A stretch of DNA of 64,000 nt, from contig NZ_AP024749.1 in assembly GCF_019702945.1 (NCBI RefSeq), positions 310,001 through 374,000 on the forward strand, read 5' to 3'. The position numbers were made by a program, and so were the translations under genes. The first letter of the stretch is position 1; each line of letters begins with the position of its first letter. A model generated the notes under the pieces. It saw only the letters and a list, made by a program, of their open reading frames with translations. It ran no database searches and had not been told where the DNA came from. Shown in pieces: positions 14,255 to 23,949 of the stretch. Source of the DNA: Flavobacterium okayamense. GTDB taxonomy: Bacteria; Bacteroidota; Bacteroidia; Flavobacteriales; Flavobacteriaceae.

Positions 14255-16864
14255 ATGGTTAAGAAAATTCTAAAAGGTCTGGGAATATTTTTATTGCTAA
14301 CAGTTATCGTTTTAGCAGCAGCTCCTTTCTTATTTAAAGACAAAATAAAAGCTCTAGTTTTAAAAACAATTAATGAAAATGTTGATGCAACTGTTGCATT
14401 TACCGATGTTGATTTAAGCTTATTAAAGAATTTTCCACAAGCTAATGTTACTATAAATGAATTAAGTATAATCAACAAAGCTCCATTTGAGGGTGATACT
14501 TTATTTTACTCAGGTGAATTAAACCTTAAAATGAGTATTAAAGAATTACTAAAAGATGAAACTGAAACTATGAATTTGGAAAGTTTTAGTTCTTCAAATG
14601 CTTTAGTGAATGTAATTGTTAACAAAGAGGGTATTGCAAATTATGATATTGCTTTAAAAACTGATAAAAAAGAAAGTGAAAGTGAAAGTAAACCTTTCAA
14701 TTTGAATATTCAAAACTATGAAATTGAAAATTTAAAAGTTTCGTATTTAGATGAAGGTACAAAAATGAAATTAGCCTTAAATGATTTGAATCATTCGGGT
14801 AAAGGTAATTTTGGTTCTCAAAAATTAGATTTAGACACTAAAACATCTACTCGATTGTCTTTTGAAATGGATGGCACAAATTATATGAATAATGTTTTAC
14901 TAAAACTTGATGCCGTTTTGGGAATTGATTTAGAACAAATGAAATTTGAGTTTAAAGAAAATAAAGCACTAATAAATCAATTGCCTTTAGAGTTTGATGG
15001 TTTTCTCCAAATGTTAGAAGATGGACAATTATACAATTTAACTTTCAAAACGCCTACTTCCGATTTTAAAAACTTCTTAGGATTAGTTCCAGAAGCTTAT
15101 GCAGGAAATATCAGCCAAGTTAAAACCACCGGTGAGTTTAAAGTTTCAGGAAAAGTAGAGGGCAAATTAACCGAAACTACTATTCCAAAATTCAATATTG
15201 AATTGGCTTCAAATAATGCTTCTTTTCAATATCCTGATTTACCTAAATCGGTTAAAAATATTATAATTGACACGCATATAGTAAATGAAACAGGTTTAAT
15301 GCAAGATATTTATGTGGATTTAGACAAGTTATCTTTTGCAATCGACCAAGATGTTTTTAACGCTAAAGCCAACATTAGAAATCTTGACACAAACCCATTA
15401 GTTAACGCTGAACTAAAAGGTGTTATTAATTTAGCTAATGTTTCAAAAGCATATCCAGTGCAATTAGAAAAACCTTTAACAGGAATTTTAAAAGCAGATG
15501 TTACAACAAAATTTGACATGAATTCCGTTGAAAAAAGTCAATACCAAAATATACAAAATTCAGGTTTGATTCAGTTGACAGGCTTTCAATATGAAGGGGA
15601 AGAAATGGCAAAACCTTTCAAAATAAACAATACAGAAGTGGCTTTTAATACTAATCAAATTCGATTAAATGCTTTTGATGCTAAGACTGGCGATAGTGAT
15701 TTACAAATTAATGGTAGTCTTGACAACCTTTATGGTTTCTTATTTAAGAAACAGGTATTAAAAGGAAATTTCAACATGAATTCAACAAAATTTGTTGTTT
15801 CTGATTTTATGTCGCCCACTACAACTACTAATGAAGAAGGTAAAAAAACAACGGAAGCTGTAAAAATTCCTTCGTTCTTAGATTGTTCACTATCAGCAAA
15901 AGCTGTAACTGTTATTTATGACAATTTAAACTTGAAAAATGTTACGGGTAATTTAGCGATAAAAGATGAAGCCGTTACGTTATCAAACTTAAATATGGAT
16001 GTTTTTGGTGGAAGTATTGGTCTAACGGGAACCGTTTCTACAAAAGGAGCTACACCAAAATTCAATATGGATTTAGGACTTAACGCCGTAAATATTGCAG
16101 AATCTTTTACGCAATTAGACATGCTAAAAAGTATTGCTCCTATTGCCAATACAATTAACGGTAAATTGAATTCAAATATAAAACTATCAGGTGATTTAAC
16201 ACAAGACATGACGCCTAATTTAAAAACAATTTCTGGAGATTTAGCTGGACAATTATTATCAACAACTATAAATGAGAACAACTCAAAATTATTAAGTACG
16301 TTAAGCTCTAATGTTAAGTTTTTAGATGTAAGCAAATTAAATTTAAATGATGTTAAAGCATCGCTTTCTTTCAAAGATGGCAAGGTTGCTTTGAAACCAA
16401 TGAATTTAAAATACGAAGACATTCATATGACAATTGGTGGTACGCATGGCTTTGACCAAAGCATGAATTATGATGTAAAATTTGATGTTCCAGCAAAATA
16501 TTTAGGAACTGAAATTACTTCTTTATTGTCAAAATTAACACCTGCTGACCAACAAAAAATTGAAAGTGTACCTGTTACGGCAAACTTAACGGGAAGCTTT
16601 ACAAATCCTGCTGTAAAAACCGATTTAAAATCTGCAACAACTAATTTGGCTTCACAATTAGTTAAAATGCAAAAAGAAAAATTACTAAATCAAGGCGCAG
16701 GTGCTTTGGGTAATCTTTTAGGAGGAAACAAAGACACAACTAGTTCAAGTGCTAACCCAACAACAGATTCTACAAAAACAGAGACTCCAAAAAATCAAGT
16801 TAAAGATGCTGTTAAAGATGGTTTAAATAGTTTATTTGGAAATAAGAAAAAGAAAAACGAATAA
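14255..16864 (+). CDS. AsmA-family envelope protein
   Basis: A large (869 residues) periplasmic protein anchored by one N-terminal helix (about 5-26). The N-terminal block LLKNFPQANVTINELSIINKAPFEG and the repetitive beta-strand architecture with a C-terminal AsmA-like domain (about 600-800) place it in the AsmA/TamB-like superfamily, thought to form hydrophobic grooves for phospholipid transport to the outer membrane. The C-terminus is low-complexity (Ser/Thr/Lys, DTTSSS...) and ends in a basic KKKKNE tail. It is followed one nt later by the CMD-family gene, so they are likely cotranscribed. Confidence 0.85.
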   Translation: MVKKILKGLGIFLLLTVIVLAAAPFLFKDKIKALVLKTINENVDATVAFTDVDLSLLKNFPQANVTINELSIINKAPFEGDTLFYSGELNLKMSIKELLKDETETMNLESFSSSNALVNVIVNKEGIANYDIALKTDKKESESESKPFNLNIQNYEIENLKVSYLDEGTKMKLALNDLNHSGKGNFGSQKLDLDTKTSTRLSFEMDGTNYMNNVLLKLDAVLGIDLEQMKFEFKENKALINQLPLEFDGFLQMLEDGQLYNLTFKTPTSDFKNFLGLVPEAYAGNISQVKTTGEFKVSGKVEGKLTETTIPKFNIELASNNASFQYPDLPKSVKNIIIDTHIVNETGLMQDIYVDLDKLSFAIDQDVFNAKANIRNLDTNPLVNAELKGVINLANVSKAYPVQLEKPLTGILKADVTTKFDMNSVEKSQYQNIQNSGLIQLTGFQYEGEEMAKPFKINNTEVAFNTNQIRLNAFDAKTGDSDLQINGSLDNLYGFLFKKQVLKGNFNMNSTKFVVSDFMSPTTTTNEEGKKTTEAVKIPSFLDCSLSAKAVTVIYDNLNLKNVTGNLAIKDEAVTLSNLNMDVFGGSIGLTGTVSTKGATPKFNMDLGLNAVNIAESFTQLDMLKSIAPIANTINGKLNSNIKLSGDLTQDMTPNLKTISGDLAGQLLSTTINENNSKLLSTLSSNVKFLDVSKLNLNDVKASLSFKDGKVALKPMNLKYEDIHMTIGGTHGFDQSMNYDVKFDVPAKYLGTEITSLLSKLTPADQQKIESVPVTANLTGSFTNPAVKTDLKSATTNLASQLVKMQKEKLLNQGAGALGNLLGGNKDTTSSSANPTTDSTKTETPKNQVKDAVKDGLNSLFGNKKKKNE

Positions 16865-16865
16865 T

Positions 16866-17456
16866 ATGCCATTAGTAACTCCCCTTTCTCCAGAACATGA
16901 TCTGGAAACGAAACAATTAGCCGAATTTTTTAATGAAACCTTGGGGTTTTGTCCGAACTCAGTATTAACCATGCAACATCGTCCGGCAATTTCAAAAGCT
17001 TTTATTGAGTTAAATAAAGCTGTAATGGAAAACAAAGGTCGTGTTACCTCATCTCTAAAAAGAATGATTGCTTGGGTAAGTAGTAATGCTACAGGCTGTC
17101 GATATTGTCAGGCACATGCCATTCGCGCTGCTGAACGTTATGGAGCCGAACAAGAAAAATTAGATAATATTTGGGAATATAAAACGAATCCTGCTTTTAA
17201 TGATGCTGAAAGAGCTGCTTTAAATTTTTCATTAGCTGCTTCAGTACTTCCAAATGCCGTAAATGAGGATATAAAAACGGAACTTTACAAACATTGGAAT
17301 GAAGGTGAAATTGTTGAAATGTTAGGTGTAATTTCACTTTTTGGTTATCTCAATCGTTGGAATGATTCAATGGGAACTGTTTTAGAAGATGATGCTATTG
17401 AAAGTGGCAATCAATATTTAGAAAAAACAGGTTGGGAAGTTGGAAAACATCAATAA
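16866..17456 (+). CDS. Carboxymuconolactone decarboxylase / AhpD-like protein
   Basis: The 196-residue alpha-helical protein carries the CMD/AhpD redox motif C-x-x-C-x-x-x-H (CRYCQAHA), the usual signature of peroxidase-related alkylhydroperoxidases. It probably acts in the cytoplasm in thiol-based peroxide reduction; the substrate is unknown. The start is the ATG at 16866, one nt after the AsmA stop. The longer reading frame that begins inside the AsmA gene adds only lysine-rich residues that belong to the other frame. A terminator follows at 17461. Confidence 0.85.
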   Translation: MPLVTPLSPEHDLETKQLAEFFNETLGFCPNSVLTMQHRPAISKAFIELNKAVMENKGRVTSSLKRMIAWVSSNATGCRYCQAHAIRAAERYGAEQEKLDNIWEYKTNPAFNDAERAALNFSLAASVLPNAVNEDIKTELYKHWNEGEIVEMLGVISLFGYLNRWNDSMGTVLEDDAIESGNQYLEKTGWEVGKHQ

Positions 17457-17460
17457 TTAA

Positions 17461-17487
17461 AAAATGCACTGAAAATCAGTGCATTTT
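17461..17487. terminator. Bidirectional terminator
   Basis: A perfect 12-bp stem: AAAATGCACTGA (17461-17472), loop AAA, TCAGTGCATTTT (17476-17487), with A and T tracts on both sides. It serves the CMD gene and, on the other strand, the beta-mannosidase operon. Confidence 0.85.
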
Positions 17488-19952
17488 TAATTTTTAGTTT
17501 CAAATAAAGACTTTATTTTTAAATTTTCAGGAGCTTTAGACAACTTAATTATTCGCTTTTCATTTGGCAGCAAATCAAAATAATTATCTTCAAAAAAGGC
17601 ATTATTAGTTGAAGAGAGAAAAACATTTTTAGCTAAAATATCCGATGATATTTCTATGGTTCGTTCATCAAACTTTCTGATTTGAATATTTGGTTTTTGA
17701 AGCTTTAAATCTTTAGGTTTTACAAAGAAGTAATTGGCTGCTATTTGATTGAATTGAATATGTAAAACGCAGTTTTTTAAATCACGTTTTTCAAATTCAT
17801 CCTTTGGAATTTCATAAACTATCATACTCGAATTCTCCTTTATAGTTACCTCTTTAGAAACTTTCCAAAGCGAATTTCCATCAAAAGAAAGTAATTCCAA
17901 TTCTAAATTCCCAGAATAATTTTCAAAATTATCATTTATCAAAAACACTTTATATTTATTACTTTCCTCTTCAACCGAAAATAACAAATTCTCAAAACTT
18001 CGCTTTGCTTGATAATGAAACGCTTTCCAATTACCGTAATAATCCAACGAACTCCAAGATGTAACGGGCCAACAATCATTCAGTTGCCAATATAACGTTC
18101 CCATACAATACGGCTTCGCTCTTCGGTGGGCTTCTATAGCGATTTTCATGCCACGTGCTTGCAACAATTGCGAAACATAAAGGTAATCTTCAAAAATCTT
18201 TGGAACAACAAAATCGCGTTCCATGTATTCATTTATGGTTTCGTAACCTCTTGGATGTTTTTGATGATTTTTAAAAGCTTCGGAAGTAAAATTCAAGTCT
18301 TCCTTATTCATAACTTTTTGCAAGGTTTCCAAATTAGGCATTCCTTGAAAACCGTATTCACTCATGAAACGCCCAACTTTTTTTTCATAAATTTCAAAAA
18401 GTTCTTTTCCCCACCAAACGCCCCAATAATGTGAATCACCTTGTAACAAACTTTCCTTTCTTCCCCAACCTATCGATGGCGAAGACGACCAGTAAATGTT
18501 CTTTTCTTTCGGAAGCAAACTATCTAATGCCTGCGGAATCATTTCGTGAAATACTTTTTTGTAGTCGTTCCAAATTTGGGTTGAATCCGATTGTGAATAG
18601 TTGAATTGTTTTTGCCAACCCCAATTGTGCCAACCTTCGTCGTTTTCATTGTTACCACACCAAATTGCAATACTTGGGTGATTTTGCAAACGATTTACAT
18701 TATCTATAACTTCTTGTTTTACATTTTGCACAAACGCATCATCGCCAGGATACATTGAACATGCAAACATAAAATCTTGCCACACTAAAATTCCGTTGAC
18801 ATCACAAGCTTCATAAAACGCATCATCAAAATAAACACCACCACCCCAAACACGAAGCATGTTCATATTCGCTTTTTTAGCATTTTTTACTAAAGAAAAA
18901 TAAGTAGAATCAGAAACTCGTGGTAAAAAACTATCGGGCGGAACCACATTAGTACCTTTCATAAAAACCGGTTTTCCATTTAATTTAAAGTAAAAACTTT
19001 TCCCAATTTGGTCTTTTTCTTGAATTAATTCGATAGTTCGTAAACCAATATTTAGTTTTTTCGTATCTAAAAATTGATTTTTATGACTGATTTCAACTGT
19101 AAAAGGATATAAATTCGCGTCACCTAATCCGTTACACCACCACAATTTTGGATTCGTAATTTCATATTGCATTTGAATTATGTTTTTACCTTTTTTAAGG
19201 TTGAATGTTTCGATTTTTTCATTGATTTTTAACTGTATTGTTTTGACTTTGGAAACATAAATTTCGGTTGTGAATTCTAAAACAGCCTTTTTTTCTTTCA
19301 GTTCAATTTGGTTGTATTTAATATTTTCAATTTTTGCTGTATTCCAAAATTTCAATTGTACTAGTTTACAAATTCCAGCCGTTACAAATCGTGGTCCCCA
19401 ATCCCAACCGAATTGATATTGCGCTTTTCGAACAAAAACACGTTCTTTTTCAGGTAATGTATAAGTCAATTTTTCAGCTTCATCTTTTCCTTTTTGAACA
19501 GCGGAATTAAAAACTACTTTTAAATGATTCGCGCCAATCTTCAAATGCGTTTTAGCTGAAATGGTCCATTTTCGGAACATATTATTGGCTTCTAAAACTA
19601 CTTTTCCGTTCAAAAAAACAGTTGCATACGTATCTAAACCTTCAAATTCCAAGTCGATATTTTGAGTTTTGAGTTCGGATTTTGATAATGTAAAATACGT
19701 TTCGTATTCCCAATTTTCATTTTCAATCCACTGCAATTGCTTTTCATTGTCGCCAAAAAAAGGATCTGGAATTAATTGGTTTTGAAACAAATCCGTATGA
19801 ACAGTTCCAGGAATGGTTGCCTTGTGTTTTTTTACTTCGTTTTGCTTGTTGAATGTCCAGTTTTCTAATGATAAATTGCGATAAGAAGTTTGTGCCGAAA
19901 TGGAACAATTTAATAGAAATAAAAAAACTATATAGTATATTCTACTTAGCAT
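17487..19952 (-). CDS. Beta-mannosidase, GH2 family
   Basis: A secreted or periplasmic exo-beta-mannosidase of 821 residues with a signal peptide (1-20, NCSISAQ). GH2 architecture: N-terminal jelly roll (about 25-200), immunoglobulin-like domain, then a TIM barrel with acid/base E436 (WCGNNE) and nucleophile E532 (MSEYGFQG). WDWGPRFVTAGICK (184-197) is typical of the mannosidase branch of GH2. It is the last gene of a four-gene operon, overlapping cutC by 11 nt. With the hexosaminidase and glycosylasparaginase it would remove the Man-beta-1,4-GlcNAc linkage of N-glycan cores. Confidence 0.9.
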   Translation of the reverse strand: MLSRIYYIVFLFLLNCSISAQTSYRNLSLENWTFNKQNEVKKHKATIPGTVHTDLFQNQLIPDPFFGDNEKQLQWIENENWEYETYFTLSKSELKTQNIDLEFEGLDTYATVFLNGKVVLEANNMFRKWTISAKTHLKIGANHLKVVFNSAVQKGKDEAEKLTYTLPEKERVFVRKAQYQFGWDWGPRFVTAGICKLVQLKFWNTAKIENIKYNQIELKEKKAVLEFTTEIYVSKVKTIQLKINEKIETFNLKKGKNIIQMQYEITNPKLWWCNGLGDANLYPFTVEISHKNQFLDTKKLNIGLRTIELIQEKDQIGKSFYFKLNGKPVFMKGTNVVPPDSFLPRVSDSTYFSLVKNAKKANMNMLRVWGGGVYFDDAFYEACDVNGILVWQDFMFACSMYPGDDAFVQNVKQEVIDNVNRLQNHPSIAIWCGNNENDEGWHNWGWQKQFNYSQSDSTQIWNDYKKVFHEMIPQALDSLLPKEKNIYWSSSPSIGWGRKESLLQGDSHYWGVWWGKELFEIYEKKVGRFMSEYGFQGMPNLETLQKVMNKEDLNFTSEAFKNHQKHPRGYETINEYMERDFVVPKIFEDYLYVSQLLQARGMKIAIEAHRRAKPYCMGTLYWQLNDCWPVTSWSSLDYYGNWKAFHYQAKRSFENLLFSVEEESNKYKVFLINDNFENYSGNLELELLSFDGNSLWKVSKEVTIKENSSMIVYEIPKDEFEKRDLKNCVLHIQFNQIAANYFFVKPKDLKLQKPNIQIRKFDERTIEISSDILAKNVFLSSTNNAFFEDNYFDLLPNEKRIIKLSKAPENLKIKSLFETKN

Positions 19953-20616
19953 GAAGTTTGTTTTTTAAGCTAATAATTTCCTCTTCATTTGCAGTTTCTG
20001 TTTCATCAGTAATTGCTGAAGAATGATACCAATTCGCATTGACTATTTCGTCTAATACTGAAATATTAGCCGAACGCAATCCGCCACCAGGCATGATTTC
20101 GATGCGATTATTGGCTTGAATTACTAATTGTTTCAAAACTTCTTTTCCTTCCATTACATTTGGGTAACTTCCAGAAGTCAAAATCGTTGAAAATCCACAA
20201 GAAATGATATCTTCTAATGCTTTCTCATAATCTAAAACTTCATCAAAAGCACGATGAAACGTGCAAGAAAAAGGTTTTGCTAATTCCACTAAAGCTTTAT
20301 TCTGTTCAAGATTAATTGCTTTATCCTCATTCAAAATTCCGAATACAAATCCGTTAACTCCAAATTTTTTAATGGTTTCGATTTCTGATTTCATTTGTTT
20401 AAATTCAGCATCCGAGTAAGCAAAATCTCCTCCTCTTGTTCGAATCATCACATACAAATCGATGGTCAAATTTTCACGAGCTTGTTGAATCATTTCAATT
20501 GATGGAGTTGTTCCGCCAACTGAAATATCTACGCATAATTCTACTCTATCAGCTCCTGCTTTTTGAGCTATTAGTACAGACTCCAGATTAAAACAAGCGA
20601 TTTCGATTTTTTTCAT
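19942..20616 (-). CDS. cutC: CutC family TIM-barrel protein
   Basis: The 224-residue protein is a clear CutC-family member: IACFNLESVLIAQKAGADRV at the start, then ELC, MIRTRGGDF, GFVFGIL, FHRAFDE, ILTSG and MPGGGLR. The family was named for copper homeostasis in E. coli, but the biochemical function is unsettled. It has no signal peptide. Here it sits inside a translationally coupled glycan-degradation operon: its start overlaps the glycosylasparaginase stop (TAATG) and its end overlaps the mannosidase start. That context favours a role in sugar metabolism over copper (inference). Confidence 0.9.
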   Translation of the reverse strand: MKKIEIACFNLESVLIAQKAGADRVELCVDISVGGTTPSIEMIQQARENLTIDLYVMIRTRGGDFAYSDAEFKQMKSEIETIKKFGVNGFVFGILNEDKAINLEQNKALVELAKPFSCTFHRAFDEVLDYEKALEDIISCGFSTILTSGSYPNVMEGKEVLKQLVIQANNRIEIMPGGGLRSANISVLDEIVNANWYHSSAITDETETANEEEIISLKNKLHAK

Positions 20617-21611
20617 TATTTCATAAAGTAGTTCGCATCGATTAATTTATTTCCTGTTGCATCGTGAACGGCATAATTAAATCCGCCTTGTACACAATAC
20701 GAACCGTATTCTCCTTTTTTATTCAAGGCGATAAATCCTACTTGGATATCTTTTAAATTTTTTCCACGATTTTGCGTCAGTTTTACAATTCGCATTACGG
20801 CTTCTTCGCACGCTTTTTGTGGCGATTTTCCTTGACGCATTAATTCTACTACTAAATGACAACCCGTAATTCTAATTACTTCTTCACCATGACCTGTTGC
20901 GGTTGCGGCTCCAATTTCGTTATCCACATACAAACCAGCTCCGATAATTGGAGAATCACCCACTCTTCCATGCATTTTAAAAGCCATACCACTTGTTGTA
21001 CAGGCTCCAGACAAGTTCCCTTGATTGTCTAAAGCAATCATTCCTATAGTATCGTGATTTTCAATATTAGCTTTAGGATGATACTCACTCTTCTTCAACC
21101 ATTCTTTCCATTCTTTTTCAGATGCTTCTACTAATAAGTTTTCTTTTTGAAAACCCTGTTCTAAAGCAAAATCCAATGCCCCTTGACCAACTAACATAAC
21201 ATGTGGTGTCTTTTCCATAACAGCTCTTGCTACAGAAATAGGATGTTTAATGTGTTCCAAACAAGCAACCGAACCAATATTTGAAAACTCATCCATAATA
21301 CAAGAATCAAGCGTTACCTTCCCTTCTCTATCAGGTCGACCTCCATAACCTACACTTCTTTCATTAGGATCGCCTTCAGGTATTTTCACACCAGCTTCTA
21401 CAGCATCTAAAGCTCTTCCATTATTTTGAAGAATTTTCCAAGCTTCTTCATTGGCTTGAATACCAAAATTCCAAGTCGACAAAACTATAGGTTTATTGAC
21501 TTTTTGATTTGAATAAGATAATTCATTCTGATCCAAACCTTTAAAACTTGGAAGTGTAATTGCAGCAGATGCTAATGCCGTCTTTTTTAAAAAATCTCTT
21601 CTGTTTTTCAT
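20616..21611 (-). CDS. N4-(beta-N-acetylglucosaminyl)-L-asparaginase
   Basis: Glycosylasparaginase, an Ntn-hydrolase that cleaves GlcNAc-Asn, the last step of N-glycoprotein breakdown. It has 331 residues. A twin-arginine signal (RRDFLKK, residues 4-10, then a hydrophobic stretch) points to Tat export. Autoproteolysis is expected between D187 and T188 in HDTIGM, making T188 the N-terminal nucleophile. DSPIIGAGLYVDN and TGHGEEVIR are the substrate-binding blocks. Very like the well-studied enzyme of Elizabethkingia (Flavobacterium) meningoseptica. Its start overlaps the hexosaminidase stop by ATGA. Confidence 0.95.
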   Translation of the reverse strand: MKNRRDFLKKTALASAAITLPSFKGLDQNELSYSNQKVNKPIVLSTWNFGIQANEEAWKILQNNGRALDAVEAGVKIPEGDPNERSVGYGGRPDREGKVTLDSCIMDEFSNIGSVACLEHIKHPISVARAVMEKTPHVMLVGQGALDFALEQGFQKENLLVEASEKEWKEWLKKSEYHPKANIENHDTIGMIALDNQGNLSGACTTSGMAFKMHGRVGDSPIIGAGLYVDNEIGAATATGHGEEVIRITGCHLVVELMRQGKSPQKACEEAVMRIVKLTQNRGKNLKDIQVGFIALNKKGEYGSYCVQGGFNYAVHDATGNKLIDANYFMK

Positions 21612-23875
21612 AATTCTACACTTATTTCGTCAACAAATAACCAACTTTTTGAACCTGCTCCGGGTTTTCCGTCTGCAATAATTCCGTTGTTTTTTGCTAT
21701 TACTTTTATAAATTTAGTTTTTCTCTTTGGAAACTCAATTATAATTTTTCCTTTTGCGGTAATTATTTCGTTTTGAGAAATTGATTTTACAATTTGGAAA
21801 TTAACACCATCAATTGAAGTAAAAAACTTAATTTCTTTAGGAAAATAAATCCAACTTCCTTCAGAAAGTAATGTGTTAATTCCAATTTTAGAAATAGTAG
21901 TATTTATTCCTAAATTGATAGTTGCTTCTAAATCGTCACCCCAGAATCCTAACCAATCCCTACCAAATTTTGAAGAATTTCCTTTCATTCCATCTACCAA
22001 AGTAAAACTTCCTCCGATTCCATAATTTTCATGCGGCTGATGCACCAATTCAATCTCTTTACCCGTTGATTTAGTAATGAAAAATGGTTGTTCGATAGTT
22101 GCACTTTTGGCTTTCCCATTTTCAAAATAAGCTGCTTTTATAGTTTGGCTTTTAGTAACTAAAATTGGTTTTTCATAAGGAATCGAATTTACATTTGGCT
22201 CTGAACCATCAGTTGTGTACTTAATTCCGTTTGGATTTGCTGATTTTAATTCGAATGCCACTCCATTTTCGGCAGGTTGGACTTTGGAAGTTACTTCAAA
22301 AATGGCTTTACTATAATTGATTCCTTTTTTATCATAGATTTCAAAATGTGAAATCAATCTTTTTTCGAATTCTTTGTATTCTTTCGAATTTGATGTTCCC
22401 CAAACCACTTCAGAAAGTGCTGCAATTCTTGGAAAAAGCATATATTCAGCATGTTCTGGTGTGTTGATATATTCTGTCCAAAGATTGGCTTGAGCACCTA
22501 AAATATATTTCGATTCTTCTGTTGAAAGTTCCTTTGAAATAGGATTAAAAGAATACACTTTTTCCACATTGGTATAACCGCCAAAAGCAATAGGTTCGTT
22601 TTTAGGTTCGCCTTGATAATGATCAAAATAACAATGTGAACCTGGCGACATCACTACGAAATGTTTTTGTTTAGCCGCTGCAATTCCGCCTTCGGTGCCA
22701 CGCCAACTCATAACAGCTGCGTTTGGTGCTAATCCGCCTTCTAAAATTTCGTCCCAACCGATGATTTTTCGACCTTTACTATTTACGAATTTTTCAATTC
22801 GTTGGATGAAATAGCTTTGTAATTCGTGTTCATCTTTCAAGTTTTCATCTTTAATTCTCTTTTGACAATGCGGACAACTTTTCCAACGTACTTTTGGAGA
22901 TTCATCACCACCGATGTGAATGTATTCCGAAGGAAATAACTCCATTACTTCTGTCAAAATATTTTCTAAAAAAGTAAAGGTTTCGTCTTTTGGACAAAAA
23001 ACATCTTCTAAAACGCCCCACGTTTTTCCTACTTCAAAAGGTCCGCCATTACAAGAAAATTCAGGATACGAAGCTAATGCTGCTAGGGCATGACCAGGCA
23101 TTTCGATTTCTGGAATAATGGTAATGTGACGTTCTTTAGCGTAAGCTACGATTTCTTTGATTTCATCTTGCGTATAAAATCCACCATATGGAATGTTATC
23201 AAAAGTTTGATCGGTGTAATGTCCAATCATTGAGCCATTTCGCCATGCTCCTACTTCAGTTAATTTGGGATATTTTTTGATTTCGATGCGCCAACCTTGA
23301 TCATCGGTTAAATGCCAATGAAACGTATTCATTTTATAAATGGCGAGATAATCGATATACTTTTTGATGAATTCTTTAGAAAAGAAATGACGAGAAACGT
23401 CTAAATGCATGCCTCGCCATTGGAATTTGGGTTCATCTGTAATATTCAAACATTGAATTTTAATTCCCCTAATATTTTCTAAAGGAAGTAATTGTATTAA
23501 GGTTTGAACACCGTAAAAAGCACCTTGTGAAGTAGTAGAATTGATTATTATCTTATTTTTTGAAATGGATAAATTATACCATTCTTTAAAACTCTTCTCA
23601 ATTTCAATTATCTTACTTAAGAAAACAATCTTAGAATCGGCTTTAGATGATGTTGAGATTTCTAAATTTAATCCCAATTGATTTTTTATGATCTGTTGTA
23701 AATATTTAGCTTCAAAAGAATCTTCATCTGCTTGAATAACTGTTTCTGAATTCAACTCAAAAAAGCCATCGTGGTAATCAATTTGGTGTGGTTTTGGAAT
23801 AAATGCTAAATTCTCTTGTGAAAAACTTAACCAAGAAATTTGAAATAAAATTATAATCAAAAAAAACCTTTTCAT
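21608..23875 (-). CDS. Beta-N-acetylhexosaminidase, GH20 family
   Basis: A secreted or periplasmic exo-beta-hexosaminidase of 755 residues with a signal peptide (1-19, SWLSFSQ). An N-terminal GH20b domain (about 22-145) is followed by the TIM barrel with the catalytic pair D324-E325 (HIGGDESPKVRW). Other GH20 marks are RGMHLDVSRHF, HWHLTDDQGWR and VMSWRGTEGG. The C-terminus adds a chitobiase-C/Fn3-like stretch (about 535-610) and a discoidin-like domain (about 620-755) that may bind sugar. First gene of the operon, 30 nt after the hppA terminator. Confidence 0.93.
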   Translation of the reverse strand: MKRFFLIIILFQISWLSFSQENLAFIPKPHQIDYHDGFFELNSETVIQADEDSFEAKYLQQIIKNQLGLNLEISTSSKADSKIVFLSKIIEIEKSFKEWYNLSISKNKIIINSTTSQGAFYGVQTLIQLLPLENIRGIKIQCLNITDEPKFQWRGMHLDVSRHFFSKEFIKKYIDYLAIYKMNTFHWHLTDDQGWRIEIKKYPKLTEVGAWRNGSMIGHYTDQTFDNIPYGGFYTQDEIKEIVAYAKERHITIIPEIEMPGHALAALASYPEFSCNGGPFEVGKTWGVLEDVFCPKDETFTFLENILTEVMELFPSEYIHIGGDESPKVRWKSCPHCQKRIKDENLKDEHELQSYFIQRIEKFVNSKGRKIIGWDEILEGGLAPNAAVMSWRGTEGGIAAAKQKHFVVMSPGSHCYFDHYQGEPKNEPIAFGGYTNVEKVYSFNPISKELSTEESKYILGAQANLWTEYINTPEHAEYMLFPRIAALSEVVWGTSNSKEYKEFEKRLISHFEIYDKKGINYSKAIFEVTSKVQPAENGVAFELKSANPNGIKYTTDGSEPNVNSIPYEKPILVTKSQTIKAAYFENGKAKSATIEQPFFITKSTGKEIELVHQPHENYGIGGSFTLVDGMKGNSSKFGRDWLGFWGDDLEATINLGINTTISKIGINTLLSEGSWIYFPKEIKFFTSIDGVNFQIVKSISQNEIITAKGKIIIEFPKRKTKFIKVIAKNNGIIADGKPGAGSKSWLFVDEISVEL

Positions 23876-23904
23876 TTGGAAAAATTTAGTCAGCTAAATA
23901 TATA

Positions 23905-23931
23905 AAAAAAAGCCCCGCTAATGCGAGGCTT
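23905..23931 (-). terminator. Rho-independent terminator of hppA
   Basis: On the minus strand: AGCCTCGC (23931-23924), loop ATTA, GCGGGGCT (23919-23912, one G-U pair), then seven T. Confidence 0.85.
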
Positions 23932-23949
23932 TTCTATAAAATCAAAAAA

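Noticed and set aside
15916..16422. 168-codon minus-strand ORF inside the AsmA-family gene
   Set aside because: Antisense to clear AsmA coding sequence; no promoter or family resemblance.
16836..16865. Upstream extension of the CMD-family protein
   Set aside because: The extra residues (MEIRKRKTNN) come from the Lys-rich end of the AsmA gene in another frame; ATG at 16866 gives the normal N-terminus.
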